A DNA stretch of 64,000 bases from an uncultured Thiodictyon sp. (GCF_903946935.1 NZ_CAJAXH010000089.1:25545-89544), one strand, 5' to 3'. Counted from the first letter of the stretch, positions 35,463 through 44,430 are shown. Notes: generated from the letters alone by a model not told the origin. Numbers and translations: made by a program.

Positions 35463-35786
35463 GTGAAAGGCGGAATCGGCGATTTGTTGAAGAAGGCGCA
35501 ACGGATGCAAGAGGACATGAAGAACGCCCAGGAACGGCTCGCGGCGGAGGAGGTGGTGGGCGAGGCCGGCGGCGGTATGGTCAAGATCACCATGAACGGC
35601 CAGCACCTGGTCAAGCGCGTCGAGATCGACGCCTCGCTCATGGGCGACGACAAGGACATGCTGGAGGACTTGTTGGCCGCCGCGTTCAATGGCGCGTCCC
35701 AGCGGGTGGCCGAGAAGACGAAAGAAAATATGGCCGAGCTGACCGCCGGTCTGCCCCTGCCCCCCGGCTTCAAGCTGCCCTTTTAG
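35463..35786 (+). CDS. ybaB: YbaB/EbfC-family nucleoid-associated protein
   Basis: A 107-residue DNA-binding protein started at GTG 35463 ([20 protein letters not shown]), which fits the family length; the longer frame upstream has no good start. Key segments are [20 protein letters not shown] and [19 protein letters not shown]. YbaB forms dimers that coat DNA. It lies between dnaX and recR, the usual place, 70 bp after dnaX. Confidence 0.92.
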   Translation: MKGGIGDLLKKAQRMQEDMKNAQERLAAEEVVGEAGGGMVKITMNGQHLVKRVEIDASLMGDDKDMLEDLLAAAFNGASQRVAEKTKENMAELTAGLPLPPGFKLPF

Positions 35787-35887
35787 TGCGGATCGCGGCC
35801 GTGCGCGTCCAGTCCGGCGGCCGTCCCCTGAGCGATTCCGTTGATCGATCCATTATGACCATTCATGGCCGAGCGCACTGACACCCC

Positions 35888-36484
35888 ATGGCCGAGCGCA
35901 CCCTACTCAATCAGTTGATCGACGCCCTGCGCTGTCTGCCGGGGGTGGGGCCTAAGTCCGCCCAGCGGATCGCCTTCCACCTGCTGGAGCGCGACCGCGA
36001 CGGCGGCAGTCGGCTGGCGCGGGTGATGGGCGAGGCGATGGCCCGCATCCGCCGCTGTAGCCGCTGTCGCACGTTGAGCGAGCACGAGCAATGCGGACTC
36101 TGCGCCAACCCCAATCGCGACCCGAGCCTACTGTGTGTGGTGGAGCAGCCCTCGGAAATCGTCGCCATCGAGCACGCCACGGACTTTCGGGGTTATTATT
36201 TCGTCTTGGGCGGGCACCTGTCGCCGCTCGACGGCATCGGCCCCGCGGAACTGGGGCTGGACCTCTTGGAGGCGCGTCTGCGCGAGGGTCAGGTCACTGA
36301 GTTGATCCTGGCCATCAGCCCGACGGTGGAGGGCAGCGTCACCGCCCAGTATATTGCCGAGTGCGCCGGGGCGGCCGCGGTTCATGTGACCCGCATCGCC
36401 CATGGCGTCCCCTTGGGCGGTGAGCTGGAGCATGTCGACGGCGGTACCTTGGCGCTCGCCTTTAGCGGGCGACGCACCCTGTGA
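35888..36484 (+). CDS. recR: Recombination mediator RecR
   Basis: A 198-residue recombination protein acting with RecF and RecO to load RecA on gapped DNA. Helix-hairpin-helix [17 protein letters not shown] is near residue 20-35; a four-Cys zinc site follows ([18 protein letters not shown]); the Toprim segment contains [20 protein letters not shown] and [16 protein letters not shown]. Full length. ATG 35888 follows ybaB by about 100 bp and is the third gene of the dnaX-ybaB-recR set. Confidence 0.95.
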   Translation: MAERTLLNQLIDALRCLPGVGPKSAQRIAFHLLERDRDGGSRLARVMGEAMARIRRCSRCRTLSEHEQCGLCANPNRDPSLLCVVEQPSEIVAIEHATDFRGYYFVLGGHLSPLDGIGPAELGLDLLEARLREGQVTELILAISPTVEGSVTAQYIAECAGAAAVHVTRIAHGVPLGGELEHVDGGTLALAFSGRRTL

Positions 36485-36527
36485 TCCAGCCCCGAGTCCC
36501 TAACCCCTAACTTCTGATGACTGTCCC

Positions 36528-36872
36528 ATGACCGACACCATCTTCGGCAAGATTGCCCGCGGCGAGGTCCCGGCGGACCTGGTCTATGAGGACGACGATG
36601 TCCTCGTCTTCCGCGACCTGGGGCCCCAGGCCCCGGTCCATCTGTTGGTGATCCCGCGCCGGCCCATTGCGACGCTGAACGACGCGCAACCCGAGGACGC
36701 GGAATTGCTCGGTCAGCTGCTGCTGGCCGCAGCCAAGGCGGCGCGCCTTACCGGCATCGCGGAGACGGGTTATCGCACCGTGCTCAATTGCAACGCGGCC
36801 GGGGGGCAGGCAGTATTTCACCTGCATCTGCACGTCCTGGGTGGGCGCCAGATGCAGTGGCCGCCGGGCTGA
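36528..36872 (+). CDS. HIT-family (HinT-like) protein
   Basis: A 114-residue histidine triad protein with HLHLHVLGGRQM at the C-terminus; the triad His residues bind the nucleotide alpha-phosphate. The N-terminal TIFGKIARGEVPADLVYEDD and FRDLGPQAPVHLLVIPRRPI are typical of HinT, a purine nucleoside phosphoramidase. It starts 43 bp after recR and may be in the same transcript. It ends before a MITE-like element. Confidence 0.92.
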   Translation: MTDTIFGKIARGEVPADLVYEDDDVLVFRDLGPQAPVHLLVIPRRPIATLNDAQPEDAELLGQLLLAAAKAARLTGIAETGYRTVLNCNAAGGQAVFHLHLHVLGGRQMQWPPG

Positions 36873-36907
36873 ATGACGGTTGACCGCAACCGAAGGAACA
36901 TAACGGC

Positions 36908-37030
36908 ACTAGCAGGCTGTCGGACTTAGTGATGCAACCGATTGAATGCAAAGAGTTTCCTCTTTTGCGCCAAAAAGTCGTTTTCCTGTTTAATCAATCG
37001 GTTACGCCATCAAGTCCGACAGGCTGCTAG
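36908..37030. mobile_element. MITE-like element with 19-bp terminal inverted repeats
   Basis: Ends CTAGCAGGCTGTCGGACTT (36908-36926) and AAGTCCGACAGGCTGCTAG (37012-37030) are reverse complements with one mismatch, and inner bases (ACCGATTGA and TCAATCGGT) also pair. The centre is AT-rich (about 60 bp with TTTTGCGCC and TTCCTGTTTAATC) unlike the high-GC surroundings. At 123 bp and with no ORF it is a small nonautonomous element. The AGCAGGCTGTCGGACTT end resembles those of some IS families, so a transposase in trans is likely. It lies in the hit-minC gap. Confidence 0.8.
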
Positions 37031-37057
37031 GCCGTCTTGCCGTTAAGGGGTAGCATT

Positions 37058-37786
37058 ATGGCAGTGAATTTCAGATCATCGGCGGGCGAGGCACCCCCCG
37101 CCTTCGAGTTGAAGGCGGCGGGTTTTACCTTGCCAGTCATTCGCCTGTTGAACGGCGACATGGAGGCGCTGGCCGAGCAGATCGGCGTCAAGGTGGAGCA
37201 GGCCCCGGACTTCTTTCGCCACACGCCGGTGGTGATCGACCTCGGGGGCTTTCCAGAGGGGGGGGCGGTCGAGTTTCCACTCCTGGTGGGTCTGCTGCGT
37301 GGGTATGGGATGATACCCTTTGGTGTACGCGGCGGAACCAAGACGCAAAATGCGGCGGCCGAGGCGATGGAGCTGGCGATTCTAGGGGATGCCTATCTGC
37401 GCCCAGGCAAGGCGGCACCCGCGTCCGAGCCGGCGCCGGAGACGCCCCGGCGGGGCCTGCCGACCTTCACCCTGGTGACCCGCCCGGTGCGCTCCGGACA
37501 GGAGATCTATGCGGCGGGCGGCGACCTGTCGGTGGTCGCGTCAGTGAGTTCGGGCGCGGAGGTGGCGGCGGATGGCAACATCCATATCTATGGCTGCCTG
37601 CGCGGACGCGCGCTGGCGGGTAACCGCGGCAATGCCGACGCGCGCATCTTCTGCCAGGACCTCCAGGCCGAACTGGTCTCGGTGGCCGGGCATTACCGAA
37701 TCAGCGAGAACATCCCGGCGGACCTGCGGGGTGTACCAGTGCAGGTCTTTCTGGACCAGAAGGTCTTGCGGATCGAGAAAATTTGA
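37058..37786 (+). CDS. minC: Septum-site determining protein MinC
   Basis: A 242-residue inhibitor of FtsZ polymerisation. The N-terminal domain (FRSSAGEAPPAFELKAAGFT) and the C-terminal beta-helix domain (VRSGQEIYAAGGDLSVVASV, IHIYGCLRGRALAGNRG) are both present, with a Pro-rich linker between (ASEPAPETPRRG). ATG 37058 follows an AAGGGG ribosome-binding site; seven upstream codons are not used. Start of minCDE. The MITE lies 27 bp upstream and may influence the promoter. Confidence 0.95.
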   Translation: MAVNFRSSAGEAPPAFELKAAGFTLPVIRLLNGDMEALAEQIGVKVEQAPDFFRHTPVVIDLGGFPEGGAVEFPLLVGLLRGYGMIPFGVRGGTKTQNAAAEAMELAILGDAYLRPGKAAPASEPAPETPRRGLPTFTLVTRPVRSGQEIYAAGGDLSVVASVSSGAEVAADGNIHIYGCLRGRALAGNRGNADARIFCQDLQAELVSVAGHYRISENIPADLRGVPVQVFLDQKVLRIEKI

Positions 37787-37837
37787 GGCTAAACGGCGGG
37801 TCCAGGGTGCCTTGAGCAGGTGCCTGAACACCCAAGT

Positions 37838-37855
37838 AAGGAGGGCGGTAACTTG
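37838..37855 (+). promoter_or_regulatory. Strong ribosome-binding site with TTG start of minD
   Basis: AAGGAGG (37838-37844) is a perfect Shine-Dalgarno 8 bp before TTG at 37853. The frame is open further upstream from an ATG at 37820, but LSRIIVITSGKGGVGKTT at the TTG matches the MinD N-terminus exactly, so the TTG is preferred. Confidence 0.75.
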
Positions 37856-38662
37856 TCGAGAATCATCGTAATCACGTCGGGCAAAGGCGGTGTGGGCAAG
37901 ACCACCACCTCCGCTGCACTGTCCATGGGGCTGGCCCAGCGGGGCCACCGGACCGTTGTCATCGACTTCGACGTCGGGCTGCGCAACCTGGACCTGATCA
38001 TGGGCTGCGAACGGCGGGTCGTGTATGACTTCGTCAACGTGATCAACCACGAGGCCAATCTCAATCAGGCCCTGATCCGCGACAAGCGGTGCGACAACCT
38101 CTATGTGTTGCCGGCCTCGCAGACCCGTGACAAGGAGGCCCTGACCAAGGAGGGCGTGGGGCGGGTGCTGGATGAGCTCTCCCAGAGCTACGACTTCATC
38201 GTCTGCGACTCCCCGGCGGGGATCGAGCACGGCGCCACCATGGCCATGTACTACGCCGACGACGCGGTGGTGGTGACCAATCCGGAGGTCTCCTCGGTGC
38301 GCGACTCCGACCGTATGCTCGGTATCCTCTCGAGCAAGTCGCGCCGGGCCGAGACCAATGCCGAGCCGATCCGCGAACACCTGTTACTCACCCGCTATGA
38401 CGTGCCGCGGGTGGAGAGCGGGGAGATGCTGAGTGTCAAGGACGTGCAGGACATCCTCTCGCTCGACCTGCTGGGCATCATCCCCGAGTCCAAGGCGGTG
38501 CTCACCGCCTCCAATGCCGGGGTGCCGGTGATCCTCGACCGCGAGAGCGATGCCGGTCAGGCCTATGCCGATGCGGTGTCCCGCTACCTCGGCGAGGAGG
38601 TGCCGCACCGCTTCATGACCGCGGAGAAAAAGGGCTTCTTCAACCGCCTGTTCAGGGGATAA
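37853..38662 (+). CDS. minD: Septum-site determining ATPase MinD
   Basis: A 269-residue deviant Walker A ATPase that oscillates on the membrane with MinE and carries MinC. GKGGVGKTTTSAALSMGLAQ is the P-loop near residue 10; DFDVGLRNLDLIMGCERR, DSPAGIEHGA and the C-terminal amphipathic membrane-targeting helix (EKKGFFNRLFRG) are all present. TTG start as described for the ribosome-binding site. It is followed by minE after 3 bp. Confidence 0.96.
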   Translation: MSRIIVITSGKGGVGKTTTSAALSMGLAQRGHRTVVIDFDVGLRNLDLIMGCERRVVYDFVNVINHEANLNQALIRDKRCDNLYVLPASQTRDKEALTKEGVGRVLDELSQSYDFIVCDSPAGIEHGATMAMYYADDAVVVTNPEVSSVRDSDRMLGILSSKSRRAETNAEPIREHLLLTRYDVPRVESGEMLSVKDVQDILSLDLLGIIPESKAVLTASNAGVPVILDRESDAGQAYADAVSRYLGEEVPHRFMTAEKKGFFNRLFRG

Positions 38663-38665
38663 GCC

Positions 38666-38935
38666 ATGGGTCTACTCGACTACTTCCGCAACTCCCGGCC
38701 CGACGGGACGGCGAATGTGGCCAAGGAGCGGTTGCAGATCCTGGTCGCCCATGACCGGGCCGCGCGCAATCGCCCCTCCTATCTGCCCCAGCTCCAGCGC
38801 GAGATCCTGGACGTGATCCGTAAGTATGTGGACGTGGACATGAGCGCGGTCTCGGTCAACTACGAGCAAGAGGAAGCGCACGAGGTACTGGAGTTCAATA
38901 TCATCTTGCCCGATGCGATACGGCATGCGACTTGA
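38666..38935 (+). CDS. minE: Cell division topological specificity factor MinE
   Basis: An 89-residue protein that stimulates MinD ATPase and confines MinC/MinD to the poles. It has the N-terminal MinD-binding part (LLDYFRNSRPDGTANVAKER, LQILVAHDRA) and the dimerisation part (LPQLQREILDVIRKYVDVDM, VSVNYEQEEAHEVLEFNII). Last gene of minCDE; palindromic repeats follow. Confidence 0.95.
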   Translation: MGLLDYFRNSRPDGTANVAKERLQILVAHDRAARNRPSYLPQLQREILDVIRKYVDVDMSAVSVNYEQEEAHEVLEFNIILPDAIRHAT

Positions 38936-39176
38936 CGGCCGTCGGCCGGCGGGTTGATCGCGTTCCCACGCGCCAGAGACGGTGAACGTATTCCCGTAGG
39001 ATGGGTTGAGCGCAGCGAAACCCATCGTCAGCGCTTCGGTCAGGCGTTGATTGCTGGGTTTCTAATCTCGTTCCCACGCTCCAGCGTGGGAATGCAGTCT
39101 TGGCCGCTCCGGCGGCCCGAATTCGCACGCGACGCTGGACCGTGGGAGCCAGAAATCCACCCAATCGGAGGCATCC
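38936..39176. repeat. Short dispersed repeats between minE and the Uma2 gene
   Basis: Contains GTAGGATGGGTTGAGCGCAG (about 38997), a very common proteobacterial repeat, and the palindrome CGTTCCCACGCTCCAGCGTG (about 39069), the same family as near 19980. No gene is credible in this 241-bp gap; CAATCGGAGG (about 39160) is the ribosome-binding site of the next gene. Confidence 0.7.
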
Positions 39177-39755
39177 ATGTCGCTACCCGTGCTTGCCCAG
39201 TCCGCTGACCGTTTCACCTGGAGCGACTACCGCTCCTGGCCGGATGACCAGCGTTGGGAGTTGATCGACGGGGTGGCCTATGCCATGTCCCCGGCGCCCT
39301 CAATCAAGCACCAGGACGTGGTCTTGCGCTTGTCCAGTCGGATCGAACAGCAACTGCGGGGCAAGCCCTGTCGCCCCTTCGTCGCCCCCACCGATGTGAA
39401 GCTCTCTGAGTCCGACGTGGTCCAGCCGGACATCCTGGTGGTCTGCGACCCCGGCAAGATCACCCCCAGCCACATCGAAGGCGCCCCGGACCTGATCGTC
39501 GAGGTCTTGTCCCCCGGGACCTCGGCCAGGGACCTGCGCGATAAGAAGGCGCTCTATGAACGTGCCGGGGTCCGCGAATACCTGGTCGTCGATCCCTTGG
39601 AGCACTACGCCATCCGGTTTCTACTGGCCGCCGACGGATATGACAAGGGTACCGTGTTTGCCGCCGATGAAGTTGTGAATTCAGTCACGCTGGAGGCGGT
39701 CGAGATCCCGCTGTGGGAGGTGTTCGAGGTGCCGGGGCCGGCGGCGGTTGCGTGA
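39177..39755 (+). CDS. Uma2-family putative endonuclease
   Basis: A 192-residue PD-(D/E)XK nuclease-like protein: WELIDGVAYAMSPAPSIKHQ, SESDVVQPDILVVCDPGKI, and PDLIVEVLSPGTSARDLRDK with GVREYLVVDPLEHY are typical. The predicted catalytic residues are the Glu of WELIDG, the Asp of VQPDI and the Glu and Lys after LIVEVLSPG. Members are abundant in bacteria with many TA and mobile genes; their function is unknown, and they may be restriction- or transposon-linked. The ATG at 39177 follows a GGAGG. Confidence 0.88.
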   Translation: MSLPVLAQSADRFTWSDYRSWPDDQRWELIDGVAYAMSPAPSIKHQDVVLRLSSRIEQQLRGKPCRPFVAPTDVKLSESDVVQPDILVVCDPGKITPSHIEGAPDLIVEVLSPGTSARDLRDKKALYERAGVREYLVVDPLEHYAIRFLLAADGYDKGTVFAADEVVNSVTLEAVEIPLWEVFEVPGPAAVA

Positions 39756-39862
39756 CCGCGTTCCATAGACTGGGCGAATCCTCCGTCATTCCGGCCGGGA
39801 CGCCGGAATCCAGGCCATGGACGGTACGTCAGCCGCGGGCAGGGCGCTTCCTTCCCATTCCC

Positions 39863-42800
39863 TCACTTCTGGCTAGGCTCGTATTCGAGCAACCGGGCAA
39901 TTTCTGCCACTGGTGAGTTGGCGACAGATTCGGGGGCGACCTCGTTGAGCTCTGCCATCAGCTCACGCAGCACCCGGCCGAGCTTGGCTTGATGGCGTTC
40001 GATCAGTGGGGAGAGCAGCATCAAGCCGTCCTTGATCGCGGTTGCGCTATCGTCAGGTCGATCGAGCGCCCTCAGACAACGCGCCTGTATCAGGGTCGCC
40101 TTTGCGAGTTCTTCGGCGGCGACTGAAGGGCGTTGGTCGTAGATGCCGCGGAGGGTCTCTCGGGCTCTCGAGGCTTGAGCGTGTGCGTCCGATGGGTTTC
40201 CATTCCCGAGTAGGGCTGCCGCGTAAACGCGGTGGGTCCAGCCGATCTGGTCTTCGCGCGATCTCGTACGTTCTGGCTCAAGCGACTGGCACTGGTCGAC
40301 GGCCTTGCTCGCCGTTGTCAATGCGGCGGGAAAATCGGCGGCATTGACGCTGGCTTCTGCTAAGGCCGCAAGCGCCCAAGCCCAGTCCGCCCTATAGGCA
40401 TCGGGTTGACGCTCGGCTAACTCGCACCACATTTCCTCGGCTGCCTGCGCTTTCTCGATGGCATCGTCAAAGCGGCCAAGGTCGCTGAGATGGCTGGCGA
40501 GATTTGCAAGCGACCTTGCCCAATCCGCACGATAGGCATCGGGTTGGCGCTCGGCCAACTCGCGGCAGATTTCCTCGGCTGCCTGCGCCTTCTCGATGGC
40601 ATCTTCAAAGCGGCCGAGGTCGCTGAGGTGGCCGGCGAGATTTCCAAGTGAGATTGCCCAATCCGCACGGTAGGCATCCGGTTGGCGTCCGGCCAACTCG
40701 TGGCGGATTTCCTCGGCTGCTTTTGCGTTCTTGATGGCGTCCTCAAAGCGGCCGAGGTTGCGGAGGTGGCCGGCGAGATTTGCAAGGGACCTTGCCCATT
40801 CTGCGCGGTAGGGATCGCTCTGGCGCCGTTGCTCGGCCAGTTTTCGCCACATGGTTTCGGCCGACTGCGCCTTTTCAGCAGCCTCGTCAAAGCGGCCGAG
40901 ATCCCCGAGTCCGTTGGCGACATTCATCACAGCAGTTGCCAAGTTGGCCTGATGGACATGGGGCTCGCGCTCGGCCAGCCGCTGGAATCCGGATTCAGCC
41001 TCCCATCCGAACTTCAGAGCCTGTTCGTAGTCGGCGATCTTCCTCAAGGCATTGCCAAGACTGACGCGCGCAGTGCTCAAGCGAGCCAAGTCCTGGGGAT
41101 TGCTCTGCTTGCAAGTGGCGCGGAGCTGCTCGAAGACACGCTGTCGTGCCTCGGTCGCCCGAGTCCAGTCGCAGACGGCCTCATATCGTTCCGCTGCCCC
41201 CTCGTAACCCGAAAGAATTTGCACCCTGATTTTGCTCCCGTGCTTGGTCTTGGCTCCTTCGTCGATCAGTTCGACATTGATCTGTGCGATCGCCGCCGCG
41301 AGTCCGCGCAAGTTGGCCGTGTCCTTCGGGATGGCCTGTAAGAGTGGAACGATGAGTTGGCGTTCGGCGGCCTCGGGTTTTCCGCGCACTGTCTGGAGTA
41401 TCGTCGCGGGCATCGGCTCGCCCGTCTCGCTGCCGACCTCCAAACACTGCTTGAGGTGGTCGGCAAGGTGCCGTTCCAGGGCACGGCTGAGCAGGGCCTG
41501 CTGAGTCGGGTCTCGTTGGGCGAGCCGGGTCAGGACGGTCAGTGCGCGTTTTGCACCCGCCTGATCGCGGCCGCGTGCCAGGCCAATGTCCAACAACTCG
41601 TCATCCTGCATCAAGGCGCGGGCGACCAGGCGCTCCCCGAGGAGGTCGGGCAGCAGGGCCGAGACGCCGCCCTCCTGCGGATAGAGTTGCCGCAATTGGG
41701 CGAAGAGTCGCTCAAGCCACTCCCTTGGTCGCCCCTTGCACTGGGGTGTTTCCGCGATGACGGCCTTGGTGTCCGCCGCCGTGCGGGTGCCGCCCAGCAG
41801 GGTGATCAGGGCAAGCACCTGTTCAAACGCCGGCAGGACCGTTGCGGCCTCCGGGTCTTCGGCGAGAAGGAGTTGCCAGTATTGCCGTTCGTGCCCCAAA
41901 ACCCCGTCCAGGAGTTCGATGTCGCGGCTCGACTCGAAGCCCCTGAGTCGGGCGAGTGCGGCAAAGTGGATCAGGAGGATGTTGCCGAAATGGTCCGCCG
42001 ACAGGTCCGGCGGTTCGGTCCCAGTGACTGGGATGCTGCGGGCCTGCGCCAGTGCCCGTATCGCCTCCGAAAATACCTCGGCGCGCAGGTCGGGCGGCAC
42101 GTCGGCCCGGGTCATGCGGTAGGGGCCGGTCTTGGTGCTCGGGCTACGCAGAAGGGTGGCGGCCACCTGGTCGGCGGCGGCACCGTCGGCAAGCTGGTCC
42201 CACCAGTCTCCGCCCTCACGGGCGAGCAGCATGATCCTGATTTGGGGCTGACCCTGAGTCCGAAGCGCCGTCCGCGTCAGGGCAATGACCTCGGCGCGCC
42301 GGGTCTCCGCGTAGTCGATCACGACCAGGCAAGGCTTGCCGTGCGTGAACTCGGAGGCGAGATTGGTGGACAGGCCAGCCCCATTCGATAGGAAGCCCGC
42401 GTGCCATCCCTCGTCACGCACCAGGCGACGGCAGACCTCGATCATCATCCGGCTCTTGCCGATACCGCCCTCACCGGCCTGGAGGCGAACGGCGATCCGC
42501 GGTCGCGGGGTCAAGGCCCAAGCGCAGACCTCGTTGACCAGGGTCCGCCGGTAGTCGTGAAACGGGACCACCGCGCTCTCCGGACGCAACAGCAGGCTGT
42601 CCGGCATTCCAAGGCCCAGGTCACTGGGCCATTCCAGCTTCGGGATGGAAATCAGCGACGTTTGGGCCTCCGCTGGGACCGCGGGTGTTGCCGCCACAAT
42701 AGGGGCGGCAGCGCTCGCCGCGGTTTCTTCTACGATCTTGCGGATCTGCTTGGCGATTTGCGTGTAAGCCTTGTCGCGCCCCCGTTCCCCGATCCAATCG

Positions 42801-43180
42801 GCCAATGGCTTGAGCTTGGGTCCATCCTTCGGGAGGATCTGAATTCTGGAGATCGGCAGCGGGTCCCAATCGCACTCACGCGCAAGGATGCCGACGATAC
42901 GGGCGCTGCCTTCCTCACGGCGTTTGATCGCCCGGCGGAGCTCAAGCGTGGTGCAGTATTTCGAGGCCAGAAAGTGGCGGGAGATGAACAGGACAATGAT
43001 GTCGGCGTTCTCGAGCCTTTCCTTGATCTGCCGGTCCCATTCCTCGCCTGCCAGGATCTGGCGGTCATCGAACGCCGCGATCTGTTCGTTGTTTTCTAAC
43101 CATCCAAGGTGCTGACGCAGGAGGTTGAGCCAGTCGATGTCCTTGTGGGCGTAAGAGATGAAGATCTTCGTGAGGGACAT
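39863..43180 (-). CDS. TIR-NTPase-TPR (STAND) protein
   Basis: A 1105-residue protein with an intact TIR domain at residues 1-140 (KIFISYAHKDIDWLNLLRQH, AAFDDRQILAGEEWDRQIKE, SKYCTTLELRRAIKR with the catalytic-type Glu). The NTPase follows, P-loop GEGGIGKSRMMIEVCRR near residue 235 and LVVIDYAETRR as Walker B. The C-terminal third has TPR-like units; four of them are 46-residue near-identical repeats (DAYRADWARSLANLA, HLSDLGRFDDAIEKAQAAEE) encoded between about 40380 and 40860. TIR NADase effectors on STAND sensors act in phage defence by abortive infection; that role is inferred. It is the only full-length TIR gene of the group here. Confidence 0.88.
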   Translation of the reverse strand: MSLTKIFISYAHKDIDWLNLLRQHLGWLENNEQIAAFDDRQILAGEEWDRQIKERLENADIIVLFISRHFLASKYCTTLELRRAIKRREEGSARIVGILARECDWDPLPISRIQILPKDGPKLKPLADWIGERGRDKAYTQIAKQIRKIVEETAASAAAPIVAATPAVPAEAQTSLISIPKLEWPSDLGLGMPDSLLLRPESAVVPFHDYRRTLVNEVCAWALTPRPRIAVRLQAGEGGIGKSRMMIEVCRRLVRDEGWHAGFLSNGAGLSTNLASEFTHGKPCLVVIDYAETRRAEVIALTRTALRTQGQPQIRIMLLAREGGDWWDQLADGAAADQVAATLLRSPSTKTGPYRMTRADVPPDLRAEVFSEAIRALAQARSIPVTGTEPPDLSADHFGNILLIHFAALARLRGFESSRDIELLDGVLGHERQYWQLLLAEDPEAATVLPAFEQVLALITLLGGTRTAADTKAVIAETPQCKGRPREWLERLFAQLRQLYPQEGGVSALLPDLLGERLVARALMQDDELLDIGLARGRDQAGAKRALTVLTRLAQRDPTQQALLSRALERHLADHLKQCLEVGSETGEPMPATILQTVRGKPEAAERQLIVPLLQAIPKDTANLRGLAAAIAQINVELIDEGAKTKHGSKIRVQILSGYEGAAERYEAVCDWTRATEARQRVFEQLRATCKQSNPQDLARLSTARVSLGNALRKIADYEQALKFGWEAESGFQRLAEREPHVHQANLATAVMNVANGLGDLGRFDEAAEKAQSAETMWRKLAEQRRQSDPYRAEWARSLANLAGHLRNLGRFEDAIKNAKAAEEIRHELAGRQPDAYRADWAISLGNLAGHLSDLGRFEDAIEKAQAAEEICRELAERQPDAYRADWARSLANLASHLSDLGRFDDAIEKAQAAEEMWCELAERQPDAYRADWAWALAALAEASVNAADFPAALTTASKAVDQCQSLEPERTRSREDQIGWTHRVYAAALLGNGNPSDAHAQASRARETLRGIYDQRPSVAAEELAKATLIQARCLRALDRPDDSATAIKDGLMLLSPLIERHQAKLGRVLRELMAELNEVAPESVANSPVAEIARLLEYEPSQK

Positions 43181-43340
43181 GCAGGGCCATCCGCGGCAAC
43201 TGGGTGAGAGATTGCAACCTTCAGTTGAAAGATACCCTGCTTGATGGACCTGGTCAAAAGGCTGACATCCGGCGGTGTTGCCTCCTATGCAACCTCGCCG
43301 CCGATGGTAGATCGGGACTGGTCATCAGTCCATCAGTTGG

Positions 43341-43410
43341 GTAGGGTCCGCTGTGCGGACCTTGCGGCGGTGGGGTCTGGGCGGGGTTCGGTCCGCGCAG
43401 CGGACCCTAC
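43341..43410. repeat. 70-bp hairpin repeat C, copy 1
   Basis: GTAGGGTCCGCTGTGCGGAC opens the unit and GGTCCGCGCAGCGGACCCTA closes it; the two arms pair over 20 bp with one mismatch. Copy 2 is at 44361 in the same orientation, so both sides of the DUF2887 gene carry it. It lies 48 bp before the gene start. Confidence 0.85.
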
Positions 43411-43457
43411 GGGGTTTGGGTTATCCTGAAGGCCCGGCCGGCAGCGACCCCGACGAC

Positions 43458-44357
43458 ATGAAAACCGATCCCTCGATCTATGAGTTCCTTGCGACCGGCG
43501 CCGAGGCGTTCCGGGTACTCTCCGACGGCCTGACCTTATCCGGACCCTACCGCTTTGTGTCCCTGGTGCTCAAAGGCATCGAACGGCGCTTGGACGGCAT
43601 CTATGAACCCGAAGACCACGATGGGCCTGTCCATATCATCGAGTTTCAGGCACAACCGGCCCCGGGTGCCTGGTTCAACCTGCTGACCAAGATCGGCCTT
43701 TACGGGGAGGGGCACCCGGGTCGCGCGGTTCGGGGTATGCTGGTCTTCCTGCGTGCGGCCGACGATCCGGGAGCGCCACCGGGCGCCGTGCCACCTTTGT
43801 GTACGGCAGCTTACCTCGACGAGATTCTGCCGCGCTGGCTGGAGCGCGAGCCGGACAATCCCTATGTCTCGGTGTTCGTCCCGCTGATCATCAAAACCGA
43901 TGTGGACCTGCGGGCACGCGCTCCGCACGCTTGGAGTACCATCCAGGCAGCATCTCTGGAGCCGACAGCCCGCGCCACCCTGGAACGGATGCTTGAATTC
44001 TGGCTGATGGAACGGTTCCCATTACTCACTAACGAGGAGTTGCGCACCATGTTACCGGTACTGGTTCCTTTGGAACAGACACGGGCCTATCAAGAGATCT
44101 TCGCCAAGGGCGAGGCGATCGGCAAGACCGAGGGCAAGACCGAGGGTAAGGCCGAGGGCGAGGTCAAGGGCAAGGCCGACGGACTGAAGCTGTTGCTGAC
44201 GCGCCGCTTCGGTGCCCTGCCGCGGTGGGTGGTCCACCGGGTGGACGCTGCCGCCATGGATGAGCTCGACGGCTGGCTCCTGGGGATCTTGGACGCCCAG
44301 AGCCTGGAGGGCCTGCTCGGTCCCAAGCCCCGGCGGGGCCAGCCGAAGGGGTCTTAG
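43458..44357 (+). CDS. DUF2887/DUF4351-type protein (Rpn/PD-(D/E)XK-like)
   Basis: A 299-residue protein. Residues 1-120 match the DUF2887 domain (YEFLATGAEAFRVLSDGLTL, GIYEPEDHDGPVHIIEFQAQ), related to the Rpn/PD-(D/E)XK nuclease superfamily of recombination-promoting proteins. A Gly-Lys-Glu-rich repeat (GKTEGKTEGKAEGEVKGKAD) follows and then a DUF4351-like C-terminal helix (LKLLLTRRFGALPRWVVHRV). ATG 43458 (MKTDPSIYEFL) was chosen over an upstream ATG inside the repeat. Flanking hairpin repeats in direct orientation hint at mobility. Function unknown. Confidence 0.78.
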   Translation: MKTDPSIYEFLATGAEAFRVLSDGLTLSGPYRFVSLVLKGIERRLDGIYEPEDHDGPVHIIEFQAQPAPGAWFNLLTKIGLYGEGHPGRAVRGMLVFLRAADDPGAPPGAVPPLCTAAYLDEILPRWLEREPDNPYVSVFVPLIIKTDVDLRARAPHAWSTIQAASLEPTARATLERMLEFWLMERFPLLTNEELRTMLPVLVPLEQTRAYQEIFAKGEAIGKTEGKTEGKAEGEVKGKADGLKLLLTRRFGALPRWVVHRVDAAAMDELDGWLLGILDAQSLEGLLGPKPRRGQPKGS

Positions 44358-44360
44358 GCG

Positions 44361-44430
44361 GTAGGGTCCGCTGTGCGGACCTGTTGCCGGCTGGGCTCGC
44401 GCGGGGTGCGGTCCGCACAGCGGACCCTAC
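44361..44430. repeat. 70-bp hairpin repeat C, copy 2
   Basis: Opens with GTAGGGTCCGCTGTGCGGAC and closes with GGTCCGCACAGCGGACCCTA. The same length as copy 1; the loop differs. It lies 57 bp before the DEAD/DEAH helicase gene and just after the DUF2887 stop. Confidence 0.85.

Noticed and set aside
40380..40860. 138-bp direct repeats, possible satellite or array
   Set aside because: They encode 46-residue TPR-like units in frame in the TIR-STAND gene.
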